Assembly: GCF_000203975.2 (NCBI RefSeq)
Contig: NZ_AFCF02000008.1
Coordinates: forward strand, 704,983-768,982
DNA length: 64,000 nucleotides
Source: Leisingera sp. ANG1
GTDB taxonomy: Bacteria; Pseudomonadota; Alphaproteobacteria; Rhodobacterales; Rhodobacteraceae
Direction: 5' to 3'
The position numbers were made by a program, and so were the translations under genes. How positions within the stretch are numbered: the stretch's first letter is position 1; every line of letters begins with the position of its first letter. Of the stretch, positions 60,310-64,000 are shown piece by piece. The notes beneath the pieces were generated by a model. It saw only the letters and a program-made list of their open reading frames with translations, did not search any database and was not told the origin of the DNA.

Positions 60310-62865
60310 ATGAGCACGGTCGCATTTATCACCCGCGATATGGCGGGCACCACGCAGCATGGAAATTTCTCTGAAGGCACCCCGGCGCGCATTGATGCCA
60401 GCCAGGCCAAGGACATTTCGCTGAACCTCAGCCCTGCTGACGTCGAAAGCTACTCCCGGCAGGGCAGCAACCTGCATGTGACCTTGGCGAACGGCCAGGA
60501 GCTGGTGCTGGAGAACTATTATTCCTTCGGTGCAACCGGCGGCAAGAACCTGTTCCTCAGCCAAGAAGGCCAATTCATCGAAGTGGTGCTGGAGGACAAG
60601 TCCAGCGGGATGCTGTTTGCCACCTACGAGCCGCTTGACCTGGCCGGCAAGTGGAGCGCCTATGATGAGATGGTGTTCCTGGACGTCGACCGGATTGAAC
60701 CTGTTGTGGCACCGCTGGCGGCACCGCTGTTCGGCGGCCTGGGCGCGGCTGGAGCCGCTGCGGGCGCTGTTGGCGTCGCAGCGATCGCAAGCGGCGGCGG
60801 CGGCGGTGATGGAGGCGGCGGTGGCGGCGGTGGCGTTGGCGGCAATAACGGTGACACGTTTGTGACTGTCGACAGCGGCCTTGCCGGAGGGGACGACACG
60901 ATCAGCGCAGCTGAAGCTGCAGACGGCGTTACGCTGACTGGCACCGCGGAGGCTGGATCCACTGTGGAAGTCACCTTTCAGGGGGTGACCCGCACAGTGA
61001 CCGCTACCGATGAAGGCACCTGGAGCGCTGATTTCGCTTCCTCCGAAATCACCGGCGGCGAGTACGACGCGGAGGTAACGGCCACATCGACAAACACCTC
61101 CGGAGCTACGGCAACCGCCACCTCCACAATCCGCATCGACACCGAAACCTCCGTCGCTCTTGATGACGGCCAGGCCGGTGGTGATGACATGATCAATGGC
61201 GCGGAGGCCGCGGACGGGGTGACCCTGACCGGCACCGCCGAAGCCGGGGCAACCGTGAACGTGACCTTTCAGGGGGTGACACGCACGGTGACGGCCACCG
61301 ATGAGGGCACTTGGAGCGCCGATTTCGCCGCGTCCGAAATCCTGTCCGGCGAATACGACGCGGAGGTAACGGCCACCGCGACCGATGCCTATGGCAACAC
61401 CGAGACGACCACCGGCACGATCCGTGTGGACACCACCACTGACGTGGCAATTGACAGCGGCCAGGCGGGCGGTGACGACCTCGTCAATAACGCCGAAGCC
61501 GCAGCAGGGCTCACCCTGACCGGGACCGGCGAGTCCGGCGCTTCGGTCAGCGTGACCGTCGAAGGCGTGACCCGGACTGCGACAGTGGATTCCGATGGCA
61601 ACTGGGCTGCAGAGTTCGAGGCGGGCTCCCTGCCTGCCGGTGAATATGACACAATGATCAGCGTCACTTCGACCGACGCAGCGGGCAATAGCGCAACTGC
61701 AACAGCTGACCTGCATGTGGACACCCTGGTCGATCCGCTCACCGTTGAGACAGCAACTGTTGAGGGGGATGGCGTCGTCAACGAGGACGAGCACAGCGAC
61801 GGGATCACTTTAACTGGCACGGTGGAGCCGGGCTCAACCGTGGTGGTGCAGTTGGGTGATGCTACCGAAACTGCAACAGTGGATGGCGACGGCAACTGGA
61901 GCGTGGATTTTGCAGCCTCCGACATCCCTGACGGCAGCTATGAAGCCGATGTCACCGTCACAGCCACGGACGCTGCCGGCAACACGGCGGAAATCACAGA
62001 CACCCTTAGCATCGACACCGAAGTTGTGCCCTTCGAAGCCGACAGCATCGCCGATGATGACATCGTCAACATCGCCGAACGCGCCGCGGGGCTGACTCTG
62101 ACTGGCACGGTGGAGGCTGGCTCCACGGTCGACGTCACCATCGAAGGTGTAACCCGGGCCGCATCCGTCGATGCCGATGGCAACTGGAGCGTGGAGTTTG
62201 ACGCGGACGATCTGCCGGAGGGCACCTACACCAGCCGCGCAGAAATCACTGCGACCGACCCCGCAGGCAACACCGCAACCCTGACAGAGACCTTTGAAGT
62301 CGATACCGAATACGATGCACCGAATGTGGGCAGCGTTGTCAGCACCGGCTCCGGCGTCACAGGCTTCTTCAGCGACGACTATGAAGACGGCGACACCACG
62401 CATGAGCTGACAAGCGGCGGCGGCGTGGAGGATGTTTCCGGCACCGAGACAGACATTGGCGGCAGCACCCTGTTCAGCTTCGACGAAACCGTGCCGGACG
62501 GGTCAAACCTGGTGGTCAACCGCGTGGACGAAGCCGGCAACAGCTCTGGCACCATGGTTGTTTTTGAAGACAGTGCCGACGCCACCGTTCTGGATCACTC
62601 GGGCCTGTCGCAGTTCAACATTGACGAACTGAACCTTGTCCATGCAGACAACGTCGACCTGACCCTGACCGAAGCGGACATTAACGCGCTGTCCGGCAAC
62701 GGCGACACATTGACGGTGCACGGCGGCTCCGATGACACGCTGACCATCACCGGTGCAACCGCAGACGGGTCTCAGACCATCGATGGCGAGACTTACGATG
62801 TCTATACTTTGGGCGACGACGGCACCACGATCCTTGTTGATGAAGACGTCAACACCGTGATCTGA
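60310..62865 (+). CDS. BapA-like repeat adhesin, type I secretion substrate
   Basis: An 851-residue secreted, acidic protein. The start MSTVAFITRDMAG at 60310 is chosen; an ATG five codons earlier is possible, and further upstream frame is not protein-like. Residues 1-125 are a Bap/LapF-type prefix domain (DISLNLSPADVESYSRQGSNLHVTLANGQELVLENYY). An Ala/Gly-rich segment and a poly-Gly linker follow (about 130-178), then five bacterial Ig-like repeats of about 95 residues (186-680), and a C-terminal region with LSQFNIDELNLVHADNVDLTL and VDEDVNTVI typical of type I secretion ends. No Sec signal. The next gene is a TolC-type outer-membrane protein. Likely role is biofilm or surface attachment. 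Confidence 0.85.
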   Translation: MSTVAFITRDMAGTTQHGNFSEGTPARIDASQAKDISLNLSPADVESYSRQGSNLHVTLANGQELVLENYYSFGATGGKNLFLSQEGQFIEVVLEDKSSGMLFATYEPLDLAGKWSAYDEMVFLDVDRIEPVVAPLAAPLFGGLGAAGAAAGAVGVAAIASGGGGGDGGGGGGGGVGGNNGDTFVTVDSGLAGGDDTISAAEAADGVTLTGTAEAGSTVEVTFQGVTRTVTATDEGTWSADFASSEITGGEYDAEVTATSTNTSGATATATSTIRIDTETSVALDDGQAGGDDMINGAEAADGVTLTGTAEAGATVNVTFQGVTRTVTATDEGTWSADFAASEILSGEYDAEVTATATDAYGNTETTTGTIRVDTTTDVAIDSGQAGGDDLVNNAEAAAGLTLTGTGESGASVSVTVEGVTRTATVDSDGNWAAEFEAGSLPAGEYDTMISVTSTDAAGNSATATADLHVDTLVDPLTVETATVEGDGVVNEDEHSDGITLTGTVEPGSTVVVQLGDATETATVDGDGNWSVDFAASDIPDGSYEADVTVTATDAAGNTAEITDTLSIDTEVVPFEADSIADDDIVNIAERAAGLTLTGTVEAGSTVDVTIEGVTRAASVDADGNWSVEFDADDLPEGTYTSRAEITATDPAGNTATLTETFEVDTEYDAPNVGSVVSTGSGVTGFFSDDYEDGDTTHELTSGGGVEDVSGTETDIGGSTLFSFDETVPDGSNLVVNRVDEAGNSSGTMVVFEDSADATVLDHSGLSQFNIDELNLVHADNVDLTLTEADINALSGNGDTLTVHGGSDDTLTITGATADGSQTIDGETYDVYTLGDDGTTILVDEDVNTVI
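60868..62320 (+). repeat. Five tandem Ig-like repeat units within the adhesin gene
   Basis: Each unit is about 285 bases and begins in a GGDD(or GDD/DD)xI/VNxAE segment, has LTLTGTxExGxxVxV, and ends in a TATDxxGN strand plus DTE/DT. Units 1 and 2 share a stretch of near-identical DNA (VTFQGVTRTVTATDEGTWSADFA coding part), a sign of recent duplication or gene conversion. Confidence 0.8.
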
Positions 62866-62941
62866 TTTTCTGGTCTGGCAGCGGCACCTGCTGCCAGACC
62901 CAAATCATCAAAAGCCTTGAACAAAAGGGCAAAAGGGCAGG

Positions 62942-64000
62942 ATGCAACCGGGACGCTTTCTTTGCGCCATCGCAGTGATGTGCAGCCTGTCTGGCTGCGC
63001 AACGGCCCCGTTTGGCGGCGCGAACGAGGCAGCGGACGGAGCCCCGCACAGCAATTTCACTCAAACGGGGGAGACTTCCTCCGCGGTCATCAGCGCCCTG
63101 ATGAACCGGCGTTCGCTGCTGGCGGAAGACAGCGCCTACGGTCAGGTCGCGTCAGCTGCCATCGCCGCCTCTTCCCGCGCTGCCGAGGCAGAATTGATCA
63201 GTGCCAAACTGCGGGCCGAAGCCGCCTCAAAAAATTGGTTTCCAACCCTGGGACCCTCGGTCAGCCTGACCGATCTAGGCGACTTGGTGGCCGGGCTGCT
63301 GATCGAGCAGGTGCTGTTCGACAATGGCCGCCGCAAGGCGGAACGCGAATTTGCCGCCGCCGATGTTGAGGTGGCGGCCGTCAGCCTGTCAGAGGACATG
63401 AACGGCCGGGTAGAGACCGCTGTCGGGCTTTATGCCGCCGCCCTGCGTGGCGACGAAAAGGCGGCCTATGGCGACCGCGCGCTGCGCAGGATGCAGGAAT
63501 TCCGCCGGATTGTTCAGGGGCGGGTCGATGGCGGGGTCTCGGACCGCGCAGATCTCAACGTGGTAGACAGCAAGATCAGCGGCATCCGCACCGCCACTGC
63601 CACCGCCCGCGATGCTGCAACCACCGCTCGCGCCGAGTTGCAGGCGATGACCGGCCAGAGTTTCGATCAGAAGCCGTCGCACCTGGCCATAGGCACACCG
63701 CCGGAACAGGGACAGTTCCTGTCTGTGCTAAAAGCCGGCGCCGAAGCAGAACGCACCATTGCACAGGCCAAATCCGGACGCGCCGGGCTGCTGCCGCAGA
63801 TTTCCGCAGCCGGAAATGTCACCACGGACGGCTCTGGCGCCGGCATCACCCTGGGGGTCGGCCAGCCGCTGGGACTGGGTACTCCAGCCGCAATCCAGGC
63901 GCTGGAGGCCTCCAAGGAGGCCGCAATGCGCCAGGTGGGCGAGGCTGAGGAAACCGCCCGGCGCGCCTACAGCCGCCAGGTGCAGCAAATCGCCTCTTAC
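62942..64000 (+). CDS. TolC-family outer-membrane lipoprotein (3' end beyond window)
   Basis: An open frame of 353 codons running off the window. It starts MQPGRFLCAIAVMCSLSGCATAP, a lipoprotein signal with lipobox LSGC, after AGGGCAGG. The body reads as TolC-like outer membrane efflux repeats of long helices (AASSRAAEAELISAKLRAEAASKNWFPTLGPSVSL and DGGVSDRADLNVVDSKISGIRTATATARDAATTARAELQAMTG). It follows the adhesin gene by about 75 bases and is presumably the outer-membrane exit (LapE role) of its type I secretion system. The ABC and HlyD-type parts should lie downstream. Confidence 0.88.
   Translation, partial: MQPGRFLCAIAVMCSLSGCATAPFGGANEAADGAPHSNFTQTGETSSAVISALMNRRSLLAEDSAYGQVASAAIAASSRAAEAELISAKLRAEAASKNWFPTLGPSVSLTDLGDLVAGLLIEQVLFDNGRRKAEREFAAADVEVAAVSLSEDMNGRVETAVGLYAAALRGDEKAAYGDRALRRMQEFRRIVQGRVDGGVSDRADLNVVDSKISGIRTATATARDAATTARAELQAMTGQSFDQKPSHLAIGTPPEQGQFLSVLKAGAEAERTIAQAKSGRAGLLPQISAAGNVTTDGSGAGITLGVGQPLGLGTPAAIQALEASKEAAMRQVGEAEETARRAYSRQVQQIASY

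Noticed and set aside
60868-62320. Regular repeats considered as a CRISPR or satellite array
   Set aside because: Units are about 285 bases, in frame, and code for Ig-like domains; there are no short direct repeats with unique spacers.

Overview
The window looks like a chromosomal segment of a marine Roseobacter-group alphaproteobacterium (Rhodobacteraceae), closest in flavour to Leisingera, Phaeobacter or Ruegeria. The reasons are the uniformly GC-rich coding, a malyl-CoA lyase very close to Rhodobacter Mcl1, the FYDLN acid protein and DUF1244 family typical of alphaproteobacteria, a protocatechuate (pca) operon with its own PcaQ, the DgcN/DgcA D-amino-acid genes, and recurrent GC-rich intergenic hairpins followed by GAGTATTT. 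The genus is an inference. Genes are densely packed and no phage, insertion sequence or CRISPR array was seen. One tRNA, tRNA-Ala(GGC), is present.

Layout. 0-18 kb: a minus-strand housekeeping backbone runs pyruvate kinase, a small membrane protein, rpmI, rplT, then (after about 9 kb of accessory genes) pheS, then (after about 3 kb more) pheT. Inserted between these are a PACE efflux pump with its LysR regulator, DUF1326 and GFA proteins, a membrane fatty-acid hydroxylase, an AraC/PPOX pair, a PAS histidine kinase, a class III cyclase with TPRs, a DUF2652 protein whose N-terminus resembles a nucleotide cyclase, and an orphan membrane protein in locally AT-richer DNA. 18-26 kb: N-formylglutamate amidohydrolase, small DUF proteins, an HxlR/dienelactone-hydrolase pair, a second exported esterase, and a D-amino-acid cluster (dgcN, dgcA, D-amino-acid transaminase). 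26-35 kb: MFS exporter divergent from mcl1, an Asp/Glu-racemase-like gene, Lrp/LysE, an AraC-GyrI regulator, accA, a TCR/Tet-type MFS pump, and an HxlR regulator divergent from a Tat-exported duplicated YdhR protein.

35-46 kb: two more class III cyclase-TolB-TPR proteins, a GntR regulator, a YgjP-type metallopeptidase, the FYDLN protein, tRNA-Ala, a large chemoreceptor, and a winged-helix-TolB-TPR protein that looks like a relative of the cyclases with the cyclase replaced by a DNA-binding domain. 46-54.7 kb: pcaQ divergent from pcaC-pcaH-pcaG and a beta-keto acid cleavage enzyme, cueR/copA copper export, and class III alcohol dehydrogenase. 54.8-64 kb: the prkA-yeaH-spoVR stress operon, then a BapA-like repeat adhesin and a TolC-type lipoprotein that probably belongs to its type I secretion system and runs off the window.

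Regulatory logic is unusually readable. At least eight transcription factors sit divergent to a single target with a visible palindrome in the shared intergenic space or at their own start codon. Signalling is the other theme: three predicted adenylate cyclases, one cyclase-like protein that has lost a catalytic residue, one histidine kinase and one chemoreceptor. The most interesting items for follow-up are the cyclase/winged-helix TolB-TPR family, the DUF2652 cyclase-like/START-like fusion, the HxlR/Tat-YdhR redox-like locus, the pca operon ending in a BKACE enzyme, and the repeated hairpin-GAGTATTT intergenic modules.
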